From DAOVVL01 sp965603095 (GTDB lineage Bacteria; Pseudomonadota; Alphaproteobacteria; Rhodospirillales; Magnetovibrionaceae): a stretch of 36,079 nucleotides of DNA. Under the pieces are notes generated by a model, which ran no database searches, was not told the origin of the DNA, and worked only from the letters and a program-made list of their open reading frames with translations. This document shows, in pieces, positions 25,843 to 35,349 of this stretch. Made by a program: the position numbers and the translations under genes. Location: NCBI GenBank assembly GCA_965603095.1, contig CBFDBQ010000018.1:1-36079 (forward strand), written 5' to 3'. Position 1 is the stretch's first letter, and every line of letters begins with the position of its first letter.

Positions 25843-28800
25843 ATAATCCTCGCAAAAAAATTGGCAAGGCCACAACCAGCCAAATATTGGCCGCCAACCC
25901 AACACGTTCCGTATGGGTTTCGGCCAATGCCGGCACCGGCAAAACCCGGGTTCTGGTTGACCGCATAGCCCGGTTATTACTGTCCGGATGCGCGCCTGAA
26001 AAAATACTGTGCCTGACATTTACCAAAACAGCGGCGGCTGAAATGGCTGAACGCATAAACCACCGCCTTGGTGGTTGGGTAATAATGAACGATGCCGATT
26101 TGAAGGCTGAATTAACCGACCTTTCGCAAAATAAACCAGATATCGACACCATGGATCGGGCGCGGACGCTTTTTGCTCGAGTTTTAGAAGCACCGGGTGG
26201 CCTAAAAATACGAACAATTCATTCATTTGCTGAAAGCCTGCTGGCTAGATTCCCGCTTGAAGCAGGTGTCGCCCCACATTTCACCGTAATTGATGAACGC
26301 ACAGCATCTGAATTGATGAACGCAGCACAAAATAATGTGCTGGAAAAATCTTATTTGAAAAAAGATTTAGTCCTGCCCGCCGCCATGCACCATTTGGCCG
26401 AGCTGGTGAATGAAGAAAGTTTTGCCAAATTAATGCGTGAGCTAACAAGCGCGAAATCAAACCTCAACCATATACTAACAACCTATGGCGATGGCTTAGA
26501 TGATGCCATAACCAAAATGGTTGGCCTTGAACAATCAGAATCCACCATTGAAAAAATAATTGAGAATGCCTGTGAAGATACCGCATTTGACCACCCTGGT
26601 TTGCATCGGGTCAGCGAAGCGCTAAGCCATGGTGCCAAGACCAGCAAGGAAAATAGCGCAACCTTAAATGGGTGGCTAAAAGCCAAAATAAAATCTCGAA
26701 CTGATTTATTTCTTAAAAGTTATGCATCCATTTTTACCACCACAAAAGGTGAAGCAAGGGCAGAATCTCGACTATCTTCCAAGGGTGTGAATGAATTTGA
26801 TGCTGGCGCATTAGAAATTTTACTAACTGAGCAAACCCGGGTCATGGCCGTGCTAGAAAAAATTAAATGCGCCCAAACCGCCAACGCAACCCGGGCATTG
26901 CTAACGGTTGGCCGGGCCATTCAAAAAGAATATGAAATATTAAAACGTGGTGGTGGCGTGCTTGATTATGATGACCTGATTGAAAAAGCCTGTGGGCTGC
27001 TTGGCAACGAAGACAGTGCCAGTTGGGTGCATTTTAAACTAGATGGCGGCATAGACCATATATTGGTTGATGAAAGCCAAGACACTAGCCCGGCCCAATG
27101 GATTGTGGTCAAAGGTTTGGCCGGTGATTTCTTTTCCGGGCGTGGGCGCGTTGATGAAAACACCCGCACCGTGTTTGCGGTTGGCGATGAAAAACAATCT
27201 ATCTATTCGTTTCAAGGGGCCGACCCGTATGAATTCGGGCGCATGGCTGAATATTTTGAAAAAAGAGTAACCGATGCCGGGTCCCAATTTACACCGCTAC
27301 AATTAATTACATCATTTCGTTCAACCAACGCGGTGCTAAAAACCGTTGATGTGGTGTTTGATAGCCCCGTAGCCTTTGATGGTCTTTCATTTAAAGGAGA
27401 AAAAGTTTTACATAAATCCCACCGCCAGGGTGAGGCCGGGTTGGTTGAGCTATGGCAACCGGAATTACCTGAAAATGCAATTGATGCCGACCCATGGGAT
27501 GCACCGCTTGATCGGTTATCATTTAAAAGCCCACAAACAAAATTGGCCGAACGCATTGCCACCACCATCAAAGGTTGGTTCGATAACAATGAAATTTTAG
27601 AATCAAAGGGCAGGCCCATCAGGCCCGATGACATATTAATATTGGTCAGACGTCGCGGTGTATTTGCCGATGAAATGATTAGACAACTAAAATTAAACGG
27701 GGTTGAGGTCGCCGGATCAGACCGCATGGTATTGACTGACCAGATAGCGGTTGAAGATTTAATGGCACTGGGCAATTTTTGTCTACTGCCGGAAGATGAT
27801 TTAAATACCGCAACTCTTTTAAAAAGCCCACTTATTGGAATAAACGAAGAGCAATTGCTGGAGCTAGCAAATGGGCGGACAAAAACCATATGGTCTGAAC
27901 TTAAAAAGTTAGGGCAGAAAGATGGGGCTTATAAAGATGCATTCAAAATATTAAGCGGCCATCTGGGTCGAGCCGATTACCAGCCACCTTATGAATTTTT
28001 TGCAGATGTATTAAACAAGGGCGGGCGCAAACAATTAATGGCGCGTTTGGGAAGTGATGCCGAAGACCCAATGGATGAATTTCTTTCACTGGCATTACAG
28101 TTTGAACGCACCCATACCCCCTCATTGCAGGGTTTCTTGCACTGGGTCAAAAGTGGGGCCACAGAAATAAAGCGCGACATGGAGATTACCGGGGCCAAGG
28201 TCCGGATAATGACCGTACATGGGGCTAAGGGGTTGGAAGCAAACATTGTTTTCCTGCCTGATACCTGCGCCAAACCGGCCCACCAGCACGACAACAAAAT
28301 ACATTGGGAAACTGATATAAAAGAAAATCCGCTGGTTTTGTGGTCGCCGGTTAAAGAAATGCGGACTAAACAGGTAAATGAATTAATTGAAAATGCCCGG
28401 TCTTTGCGCGAACGCGAATACCGTCGCCTGCTTTATGTTGCCATGACCCGCGCCGCCGACAGACTTTATATCGGTGGCTACGCCTCTGATAATGGCCCGG
28501 CCGAAGGCTCGTGGTATGAACTGATGGAAAGTGCGGTAAAAAAACTGGGCAAAGAAATTAAAACGCCTGAAGGAATTATCTGGCGTTATGAATTAAAGCA
28601 ACAGGCAGACGTTGGCAAAGATACACCAAGCCTTGAAATACCAATGACACCACTGCCCAACTGGGCATTAAACCCGGCAGCTGTCGAGCAAACCCCTGTC
28701 CGCCCACTATCACCATCAATAATTGACGCGGGCGATAGTACCATGGGCCCATTTGATGGTGATGGTGATAAATCAAACGCCATGGCGTTTAAGCGCGGCC

Positions 28801-29279
28801 TTGCGGTTCATAAATTATTGGAAATACTTCCGGGCCTTGATGGGCCAACCAGAGTAAAAGCGGGCGAGCATTGGTTGGGACAAACAGCATTGGGTTTAAC
28901 GCAAAATGAAATTACAGAAATATTGAGCGAAACCATGGCGGTTTTAGAAAATGAAACCCTTGCCCCACTATTTGCAAACAACGCCATGGCCGAAGCGCCA
29001 ATAATAGGACGGGTTGGTGAACATATAATATCGGGGCGTATTGATAGGTTGGTGGTAAATGACGATGAAGTTATGATTATTGATTATAAAACCAATCGCC
29101 AGCCCCCGGAAAATGCAGCCGAAATTCACCCCGCTTATCTGCGGCAAATGGCAATTTATAAAACCCTGTTGGCAGAAATTTACCCCAAACGAAGGATTCG
29201 GGCATTTTTATTGTGGACACATGGGGCCAAAACCATGGAAATACCCCCTCAACAGCTTGATGGTGTTACCATTTCCTAA
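25839..29279 (+). CDS. addA: Double-strand break repair helicase AddA
   Basis: A 1146-residue UvrD/RecB-type helicase with a C-terminal nuclease. The Walker A motif ANAGTGKT lies at 29-36, motif II is LVDESQDTSPAQW, and VGDEKQSIYSFQGADP, ITSFRST and RIMTVHGAKGLEA are further helicase motifs. The nuclease motif IIDYKTNRQPP is near residue 1082. With AddB it unwinds and degrades double-strand ends until it meets a Chi-like site. It is the last gene of the tsaE operon and is followed by a gap of about 80 bases to trxA. Confidence 0.95.
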   Translation: MNNPRKKIGKATTSQILAANPTRSVWVSANAGTGKTRVLVDRIARLLLSGCAPEKILCLTFTKTAAAEMAERINHRLGGWVIMNDADLKAELTDLSQNKPDIDTMDRARTLFARVLEAPGGLKIRTIHSFAESLLARFPLEAGVAPHFTVIDERTASELMNAAQNNVLEKSYLKKDLVLPAAMHHLAELVNEESFAKLMRELTSAKSNLNHILTTYGDGLDDAITKMVGLEQSESTIEKIIENACEDTAFDHPGLHRVSEALSHGAKTSKENSATLNGWLKAKIKSRTDLFLKSYASIFTTTKGEARAESRLSSKGVNEFDAGALEILLTEQTRVMAVLEKIKCAQTANATRALLTVGRAIQKEYEILKRGGGVLDYDDLIEKACGLLGNEDSASWVHFKLDGGIDHILVDESQDTSPAQWIVVKGLAGDFFSGRGRVDENTRTVFAVGDEKQSIYSFQGADPYEFGRMAEYFEKRVTDAGSQFTPLQLITSFRSTNAVLKTVDVVFDSPVAFDGLSFKGEKVLHKSHRQGEAGLVELWQPELPENAIDADPWDAPLDRLSFKSPQTKLAERIATTIKGWFDNNEILESKGRPIRPDDILILVRRRGVFADEMIRQLKLNGVEVAGSDRMVLTDQIAVEDLMALGNFCLLPEDDLNTATLLKSPLIGINEEQLLELANGRTKTIWSELKKLGQKDGAYKDAFKILSGHLGRADYQPPYEFFADVLNKGGRKQLMARLGSDAEDPMDEFLSLALQFERTHTPSLQGFLHWVKSGATEIKRDMEITGAKVRIMTVHGAKGLEANIVFLPDTCAKPAHQHDNKIHWETDIKENPLVLWSPVKEMRTKQVNELIENARSLREREYRRLLYVAMTRAADRLYIGGYASDNGPAEGSWYELMESAVKKLGKEIKTPEGIIWRYELKQQADVGKDTPSLEIPMTPLPNWALNPAAVEQTPVRPLSPSIIDAGDSTMGPFDGDGDKSNAMAFKRGLAVHKLLEILPGLDGPTRVKAGEHWLGQTALGLTQNEITEILSETMAVLENETLAPLFANNAMAEAPIIGRVGEHIISGRIDRLVVNDDEVMIIDYKTNRQPPENAAEIHPAYLRQMAIYKTLLAEIYPKRRIRAFLLWTHGAKTMEIPPQQLDGVTIS

Positions 29280-29285
29280 AGTAAT

Positions 29286-29313
29286 TTGACCATATGATGG
29301 GCCATGCTAGATT
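29286..29313 (+). promoter_or_regulatory. Possible sigma-70 promoter for trxA
   Basis: TTGACC at 29286-29291 and TAGATT at 29308-29313 are separated by 16 bases, a fair match to a -35/-10 pair. They lie between the addA stop and the trxA start. Transcription initiation is not proven. Confidence 0.35.
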
Positions 29314-29360
29314 TAAACTAACGAACCAATTATCTATAGAATTTTAATGGGAAATCAAAA

Positions 29361-29675
29361 ATGAAAAACATAACCGACAGCTCTTTTGATGCCGATGTAA
29401 TTAATTCATCCACCCCGGTACTAATCGATTTTTGGGCCGAATGGTGTGGACCATGCAAACAGATTGCACCTGCACTAGAAGAAATTGCCGGTGAAATGGC
29501 GGGCGAAGTTGAAATTGTAAAAATAAATATCGATGAAAACCCCATGACCCCATCTAAATACGGCGTGCGCGGCATACCAACATTAATGATTTTCAAAAAT
29601 GGTGAACCGGCCAGCGTTAAAATTGGTGCGCTACCAAAAAGCAAACTAGTTGAATGGATTAAAGGCGCGCTTTAA
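29361..29675 (+). CDS. trxA: Thioredoxin
   Basis: A 104-residue thioredoxin with the canonical active site WCGPC (Cys29, Cys32) and the cis-Pro loop RGIPTLMIF. It reduces protein disulphides in the cytoplasm. The position between addA and folC is typical of alphaproteobacteria. It is followed by a hairpin terminator and is convergent with folC. Confidence 0.96.
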   Translation: MKNITDSSFDADVINSSTPVLIDFWAEWCGPCKQIAPALEEIAGEMAGEVEIVKINIDENPMTPSKYGVRGIPTLMIFKNGEPASVKIGALPKSKLVEWIKGAL

Positions 29676-29697
29676 AATTCGCTTAAATCTTTTAAGT

Positions 29698-29730
29698 AAA
29701 AAACCTCGTCATTTTTTGCCGAGGTTTTTT
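29698..29730. terminator. Bidirectional terminator between trxA and folC
   Basis: AAACCTCG and CGAGGTTT form an eight-base stem around a short A/T-rich loop. On the plus strand it is followed by a T run, and on the minus strand an A run on the other side gives T in that direction. It sits between the convergent trxA and folC stops and can serve both. Confidence 0.8.
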
Positions 29731-29742
29731 ATTGAGTGTTTT

Positions 29743-31050
29743 TTACTTAGCATTTTCAGCCAAAACATGTCCTGCAAAATAAAGCGAGCCGCAAATAAGT
29801 ATGCGTCCGTCTGCGCCGCCATCTGATGCAATTATATTTTCTATGGCAGAAGAAACATCCGGGCTGGCGTCCGCATTCATATTTAACTGCTTGGCAATAT
29901 CAACGCTGGTTTCGGGGTTAAGTGAATTTTCTTGACCCGGAACGCTTACCGCGCGAAGCCCCCTAACCCGGGCTTCAAACGGTTTTAAAAATTCTAGCGG
30001 CGGCCTAGTATCAAGCGCACCAAACACCATCCATAGGGGTTTATCCCGCCAGTCACGGGTATGGCGGGAAATGGCTTCGGCTGCCGCTTTGTTGTGCCCG
30101 CCATCGAGCCATAATTCCCAGCCGCCCGGCAATTTTTCCACAAGCGGGCCTTGTTTTAGGTGCTGTAAGCGCGCCTGCCACTGAACCGATTTAAGCCCAA
30201 GGGCAATGGCGCTGGGTGAAATGTCAAAATCCGGTGCCAACTGGCGGGCCATGGCCACCGCCAGCGCGGCATTTTGTACCTGATGGCGACCGACCAATGC
30301 AGGCAAGGGCAACGAAATTTCAGTTTTATCGTCACCGGATGTTTTGGTAAATAAAAGACCATCCGGATTTGCCCGCATGAACCAATCGCGCCCTTCCCAT
30401 AAAATGGGTGCGCCTTTATCGATGCCCGCTTTTTTTAATGTCAGCACACCCTTGCGGGATGGCTGGTTGGCGGCGATGCAGGTAACGTCTTTTTTTAATA
30501 TGCCTGCCTTTTCCCCCATTATGTCTTCAATTGTGTCGCCCAAGAAATGTTGATGATCCATGGCGACCTGGGTAATGCAGGTAAGGCGCGGCTTATCAAT
30601 CAAGTTAGTGGCATCAAGCCTGCCGCCAAGGCCTGTTTCTAAAATCACAACGTCGGCTGGGTGTTTAGAAAACGCAAGAAACGCAGCTGCCGTGGTAATT
30701 TCAAAAAATGTAATTGGCTGGCCAGCGTTGGCGCGTTCACATTCTTCTAGCACGCTTGTTAATTCACCATCGCTTATGGTTTTTCCGCATAGGCAAATTC
30801 GCTCGTTAAAATTAACCAAATGGGGCGAGGTATAAACATGAACCCGGTATCCGGCGGCCTCTAAAAATGCGCGCAAAAATGCGGTGGTTGAGCCTTTACC
30901 ATTGGTGCCCGCAATATGAACAACGGGGGGAAGTTTTTTTTCAGGATTGCCCAGCGCCACCAACAAACGTTGGATGCGTTCAAGGGTGAGATCAATCAGC
31001 TTGGGGTGAAGGGTTAATAGCCGCCCAAGGATTTCTTCATTTTTGTTCAT
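29743..31050 (-). CDS. folC: Folylpolyglutamate/dihydrofolate synthase
   Basis: A 435-residue ligase that adds glutamate to dihydropteroate and to folates. The P-loop AGTNGKGST is at about 47-55, the Mur-ligase-like middle has GLGGRLDATN, and a C-terminal domain has LWLDGGHNKAAA. Its start overlaps the accD stop (TAATG), so it is translationally coupled and last in the minus-strand biosynthetic operon. Confidence 0.95.
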   Translation of the reverse strand: MNKNEEILGRLLTLHPKLIDLTLERIQRLLVALGNPEKKLPPVVHIAGTNGKGSTTAFLRAFLEAAGYRVHVYTSPHLVNFNERICLCGKTISDGELTSVLEECERANAGQPITFFEITTAAAFLAFSKHPADVVILETGLGGRLDATNLIDKPRLTCITQVAMDHQHFLGDTIEDIMGEKAGILKKDVTCIAANQPSRKGVLTLKKAGIDKGAPILWEGRDWFMRANPDGLLFTKTSGDDKTEISLPLPALVGRHQVQNAALAVAMARQLAPDFDISPSAIALGLKSVQWQARLQHLKQGPLVEKLPGGWELWLDGGHNKAAAEAISRHTRDWRDKPLWMVFGALDTRPPLEFLKPFEARVRGLRAVSVPGQENSLNPETSVDIAKQLNMNADASPDVSSAIENIIASDGGADGRILICGSLYFAGHVLAENAK

Positions 31051-32033
31051 TAATCGACTACGGGTGGTTCGTTTTCAGGCGGGCGGGCACCATGTGGAAT
31101 TGGCGCCAAAGTGCTATCATTTTTGTCGTCTGCGGTCTTTGCCCCGCCACTTTTTTCCATTTTTATTAAATCACCCGGACGCCCAGCGTTTCGCAATAAC
31201 GATATTATCCGGGTAATGGTTTCAGCTAATTTTGTGCGCGGAACAACCATATCAATCATTCCATGCTCAAAAAGATATTCTGCTTTTTGAAAATCTTCGG
31301 GCAGTTCTTCACGAATTGTTTGTTCGATTACTCGCCTGCCGGCAAAACCAATTATGCAACCGGGTTCGGCAATGGCGATATCGCCGAGCATGGCAAATGA
31401 TGCCGATACACCACCGGTGGTAGGGTCGGTTAGCAATACAATGTATGGCAGACCTTGTTCCTTGACCTCTTCAACCGCGATTGTGGTGCGTGGTAACTGC
31501 ATTAAAGAAAGCGCACCTTCTTGCATGCGCGCACCACCCGATGCTGGAACAACAATAAGCGCCGCGTCCTGCACTTGGGCAAGGCGGGCGGCAGTTACAA
31601 TTCCTTCGCCCACCGCGATGCCCATGGAGCCACCCATGAAATCAAAATTAAACGCAGCAATCACAACGGCCATTCCGCCCATTTTACCGTGGGCAATTAC
31701 CAACGCATCTTTTTCGCCGGTTTTGTTCTGATATTCTTTTAGGCGGTCGGTATATTTTTTTCGGTCTTTAAATTTTAGCGGGTCAATTACCGGGGTTTTA
31801 AGTTCGACTGTTTGGTATTCACCATTATCAAATAATAATTCGAGACGTTTTTTTACCCCAATGCGCAAGTGATGGCCGCAATGCTGGCAAACATGGATAT
31901 TGGTTTCAAGGTCACGATGAAAAATCATCTGTTGGCACGATGGGCATTGATGCCACAGGTTTTCCGGTGTTTCCTTGCCTCCGCCCACAAGTTCTTTGAG
32001 CTTGGGTCGAACAAAATCTTTTAACCAGTTCAT
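31050..32033 (-). CDS. accD: Acetyl-CoA carboxylase carboxyltransferase, beta subunit
   Basis: A 327-residue subunit that, with AccA, moves the carboxyl group from biotin to acetyl-CoA, starting fatty-acid synthesis. An N-terminal zinc ribbon has Cys30, Cys33, Cys49 and Cys52 (CPSC, CQHC). The crotonase-like core shows ASGGARMQEGALSLMQL and GGVSASFAMLGD. The C-terminal ~40 residues are an acidic, low-complexity tail (KTADDKNDS, then PPENEPPVVD), longer than E. coli. It lies 17 bases after trpA. Confidence 0.95.
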   Translation of the reverse strand: MNWLKDFVRPKLKELVGGGKETPENLWHQCPSCQQMIFHRDLETNIHVCQHCGHHLRIGVKKRLELLFDNGEYQTVELKTPVIDPLKFKDRKKYTDRLKEYQNKTGEKDALVIAHGKMGGMAVVIAAFNFDFMGGSMGIAVGEGIVTAARLAQVQDAALIVVPASGGARMQEGALSLMQLPRTTIAVEEVKEQGLPYIVLLTDPTTGGVSASFAMLGDIAIAEPGCIIGFAGRRVIEQTIREELPEDFQKAEYLFEHGMIDMVVPRTKLAETITRIISLLRNAGRPGDLIKMEKSGGAKTADDKNDSTLAPIPHGARPPENEPPVVD

Positions 32034-32050
32034 TTAATAATCCTCAAACC

Positions 32051-32881
32051 TTATTTTTTAACGCCGATAGCTAGTTTGCTTGCCAATGATAGCACGTCTT
32101 TGGCCACATTGGGGCCAGCATTTCCGCTCTTGTCCAGGCCTGATTCCACCTGTTTTACCAAGGCTGAACCAACCACCACCCCATCGGCAATACTGGATAA
32201 ATTGGCAACATCGTCCGGGGTTGAAATGCCAAAACCAACCGCAATGGGCAGTTCGGTTTGACTGCGAATACGGTTAACCGATTTTTCCACATCACCGGCA
32301 GATGCTTTACCCGTGCCGGTAATACCGGTAATTGAAACATAATAAACAAAGCCAGACGCATTTTTTAGCACAACGGGCAAGCGCTCATCGGTTGTTGTTG
32401 GCGCAGTTAAATATATAAAATTAATTTCTGCATTTATGGCCGGCAGGCATAATTCTGCCTCTTCCTCTGGCGGCAAATCAACAATAATAAGCCCATCAAC
32501 GCCAGCTTTTTTAGCATCGGCTAAAAATTTTTCTACCCCATATATATAAATTGGATTGTAATAACCCATTAAAACTATGGGTGTGGTGTCATCAAACATT
32601 CTAAAATCAGCAATCATGCCCAATGTTTTTGCCATGGTCTGTCCGTTTGCCAACGCCCGAATTGATGCCGCCTGTATCGCCGGGCCATCGGCCATGGGAT
32701 CAGAAAATGGCATACCCAATTCAATAATATCGGCGCCCGCATCTGGCAAACCTTTTAATATTTGAATTGATGTTTCAAGGTCAGGATCACCAGCAGTTAT
32801 GAAGGCAACAAAACCCGCACGGCCTTGCGATTTGAGGTCGCGAAATTTTGCATCTATTCTGGTTTCAAAATTTACGCTCAC
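32051..32881 (-). CDS. trpA: Tryptophan synthase alpha chain
   Basis: A 276-residue TIM-barrel lyase that releases indole from indole-3-glycerol phosphate. The catalytic acids are Glu54 (IIELGMPFSDP) and Asp65 (MADGPAIQ). It overlaps trpB by 4 bases, which fits the obligate alpha-beta complex. Confidence 0.96.
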   Translation of the reverse strand: MSVNFETRIDAKFRDLKSQGRAGFVAFITAGDPDLETSIQILKGLPDAGADIIELGMPFSDPMADGPAIQAASIRALANGQTMAKTLGMIADFRMFDDTTPIVLMGYYNPIYIYGVEKFLADAKKAGVDGLIIVDLPPEEEAELCLPAINAEINFIYLTAPTTTDERLPVVLKNASGFVYYVSITGITGTGKASAGDVEKSVNRIRSQTELPIAVGFGISTPDDVANLSSIADGVVVGSALVKQVESGLDKSGNAGPNVAKDVLSLASKLAIGVKK

Positions 32882-34128
32882 GGCTTGTTACCTGCCCCTT
32901 GGTCACCTAAATTGTTATATGCGGCAACGGTGGCAATGTCTTTGTCACCACGCCCAGACAGATTAACAACAATGATATTTTCTTTTGGCAAAGTCGGTGC
33001 AAGTTTTTCCACATATGCAATTGCATGGCTACTTTCAAGCGCAGGAATTATTCCTTCTAGTTTTGTAAGTAACTTAAACGCGGCCACTGCCTCATCATCG
33101 GTGATAGAAACATATTCAGCCCGTTCAATATCATGCAACCATGAATGTTCTGGCCCAATACCGGGATAATCCAGACCAGCTGAAATGGAATGGGCTTCTT
33201 TTATTTGTCCTTCATCGTCTTGTAATAAATATGTTCGGTTGCCGTGTAGCACGCCGGGGCGCCCAGCAGAAAGAGACGCCGCGTGAAGGCCGGTTTCAAT
33301 ACCGCGTCCGGCTGCTTCGACCGCTATCATAGCGATATCACTGTCATCAAGAAACGGATGGAACAAACCCAACGCATTAGAACCACCACCAATGCAGGCA
33401 ACTAGCGTATCGGGCAATCTGCCTTCGGCTTCAATAATTTGATCACGAGTTTCATCACCAATAACACATTGAAAATCGCGCACCATTTCTGGATACGGAT
33501 GCGGGCCGGCGGCGGTGCCAATTAAATAATAAGTATTTTCAACATTGGCGACCCAGTCGCGCATTGCTTCATTCATGGCATCTTTTAAAGAATTAGAACC
33601 AACCGTAACCGGCTTTACTTCGGCGCCCAACATTTCCATACGAAATACGTTTGGTGCTTGGCGCTCAATATCTTTTGAGCCCATATAAATGGTGCAGGGA
33701 ATATTAAAAAGCGCACATACCGTTGCGGTGGCGACGCCGTGTTGGCCGGCCCCGGTTTCGGCAATGATGCGAGCCTTGCCCATACGCTTGGCTAAAAGTA
33801 TCTGGCCGATGCAATTGTTTATTTTATGCGCGCCGGTGTGGTTTAGGTCTTCGCGTTTTAGATATATTTTTGCACCAGCTAAATGATTGGTTAGGCGTTC
33901 GGCAAAATAAAGTGGGCTCGGGCGGCCAACGTACTGATTAAAATAATAAGTTATTGCCTCGGCAAATTCCGGGTCGGACTTGGCCGCAAAATATGCTTTT
34001 TCCACATCCAATATTAATGGCATCAACGTTTCCGCAACGAAGCGTCCGCCGAAAATGCCAAAATGGCCTTCATCATCGGGGCCTGTGCGAAGGGTGTTCG
34101 TGCCAGCAGGTGTGAGTGTCTTGTTCAT
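32878..34128 (-). CDS. trpB: Tryptophan synthase beta chain
   Basis: A 416-residue PLP enzyme that joins indole and serine to make tryptophan. The PLP lysine is Lys102 in HTGAHKINN. The PLP phosphate loop GGGSNALG and the TrpB1-type GRFVAETL start are present. It lies 71 bases downstream of the trpF fusion. Confidence 0.97.
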   Translation of the reverse strand: MNKTLTPAGTNTLRTGPDDEGHFGIFGGRFVAETLMPLILDVEKAYFAAKSDPEFAEAITYYFNQYVGRPSPLYFAERLTNHLAGAKIYLKREDLNHTGAHKINNCIGQILLAKRMGKARIIAETGAGQHGVATATVCALFNIPCTIYMGSKDIERQAPNVFRMEMLGAEVKPVTVGSNSLKDAMNEAMRDWVANVENTYYLIGTAAGPHPYPEMVRDFQCVIGDETRDQIIEAEGRLPDTLVACIGGGSNALGLFHPFLDDSDIAMIAVEAAGRGIETGLHAASLSAGRPGVLHGNRTYLLQDDEGQIKEAHSISAGLDYPGIGPEHSWLHDIERAEYVSITDDEAVAAFKLLTKLEGIIPALESSHAIAYVEKLAPTLPKENIIVVNLSGRGDKDIATVAAYNNLGDQGAGNKP

Positions 34129-34199
34129 GGGTGCGGAAAATAGCAGGGAGGAGCCTTAAAATCCACTGGAAACAGCGTACTTTTCATTGTTTGCGCCAT

Positions 34200-35345
34200 C
34201 TAGCCGCCGTCTTCAACGGCGCCTAAAAATATGGTGATTTTGGCCGGATTCTTGACCCCCGGTGCATCCTCAACCCCTGAAGAAACATCAATCATTTCAG
34301 CGCCTGTAATGGTAATGGCATTTCCAACATTTTTAGCGGTCAGGCCACCGGCCAATAACCACGGTTTTTCCCATGTTTCGTTGCTAATTAGCTGCCAATC
34401 AAATGAGATCGCATTGCCACCGGGCCTGGTTGCATCGGCCGGGGCCATGGCGTCCAGCAATATCCAATCACAAGAATTTTCATATTCATGGGCCAGCGCC
34501 ACATCTTCGGGCGTGGCTATGGCGACTGCTTTAAAAACCTGTAACCCACTAAGCGCCTTTACCTCTGCCACCCGCGCGGGTGTTTCGCTGCCATGCAATT
34601 GAATAGCATCGATGGGCAGTGCCCGTGCAAGAGATGATACATCCTGATCGGTAGGGTCAACCAGCAGAGCAACTTTTATTATTCCATCTGGCACCATCGC
34701 CATTAATTCGCTTGCCTCAATGGTTGTTATGGCCCGAGGGCTGGCTGGAAAAAATACAAACCCAAGCATGGCGGCCCCGCCATCAACTGCGGCTTTGAGA
34801 GCGGCTTTAGAATTAATGCCACATATTTTTGCCCTTGCTTTGGTCGCCTTGTTATAGGCGGCCGATACCAACCCACCAAAAAGCATAGTCATTATGAATT
34901 CGGGAATAATATGCGAAGGCACTTCAAACCAAAGGTTTCCCGATAATTCCAACAAAGATTCAATCCTGCGAAAAAGCAACCCTACAACTATTGCCGTGGG
35001 CGTAAGCACAATTGCTGCTGCGACAATTAATGAAAAAGTATTTTTCCACTGACTAATTCTGGCAATGGATTTTATGGCTGGCAGGGAAAATCCAAATCGT
35101 GCCCAACCTGTTGGGACGATGCCCATGGTTGCAGACACCACAGTCGAAAGATAAAAAATAACAAATACGCCATGAACGGCGTCCAGCGCTAAACGATTAG
35201 GCAGGCCAATTTCCCGCGCCACCATAACCGCGCCAACAGAAATAATAAATGGGAGTACAATTGCTACAAGTATAGCTGAAATATTACGCCCAATCCGGCG
35301 CACGCCAGTCAAAATTGTTAATAACGGTGAAAAAGAATTTTCCAT
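34200..35345 (-). CDS. trpF: Membrane domain fused to phosphoribosylanthranilate isomerase (TrpF)
   Basis: One uninterrupted 381-codon frame with two parts. Residues 1-165 form four membrane helices (about 22-43, 55-75, 103-124, 146-163), and charge bias puts both ends in the cytoplasm. I do not recognise this domain; it is not the small LapA-like protein often found between pyrF and trpF. Residues 172-381 are a complete TrpF barrel with catalytic Cys175 (KICGIN) and the general acid Asp in WILLDAMAP, and the phosphate-binding ends GLTAKN and DVSSGVED. The pyrF stop is 4 bases before its ATG. Internal ATGs (M152, M154) could start a free TrpF, but no ribosome site is seen before them. An in-frame fusion is seen; a tether or an assembly artefact is possible. 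Confidence 0.85.
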   Translation of the reverse strand: MENSFSPLLTILTGVRRIGRNISAILVAIVLPFIISVGAVMVAREIGLPNRLALDAVHGVFVIFYLSTVVSATMGIVPTGWARFGFSLPAIKSIARISQWKNTFSLIVAAAIVLTPTAIVVGLLFRRIESLLELSGNLWFEVPSHIIPEFIMTMLFGGLVSAAYNKATKARAKICGINSKAALKAAVDGGAAMLGFVFFPASPRAITTIEASELMAMVPDGIIKVALLVDPTDQDVSSLARALPIDAIQLHGSETPARVAEVKALSGLQVFKAVAIATPEDVALAHEYENSCDWILLDAMAPADATRPGGNAISFDWQLISNETWEKPWLLAGGLTAKNVGNAITITGAEMIDVSSGVEDAPGVKNPAKITIFLGAVEDGG

Positions 35346-35349
35346 TTTA

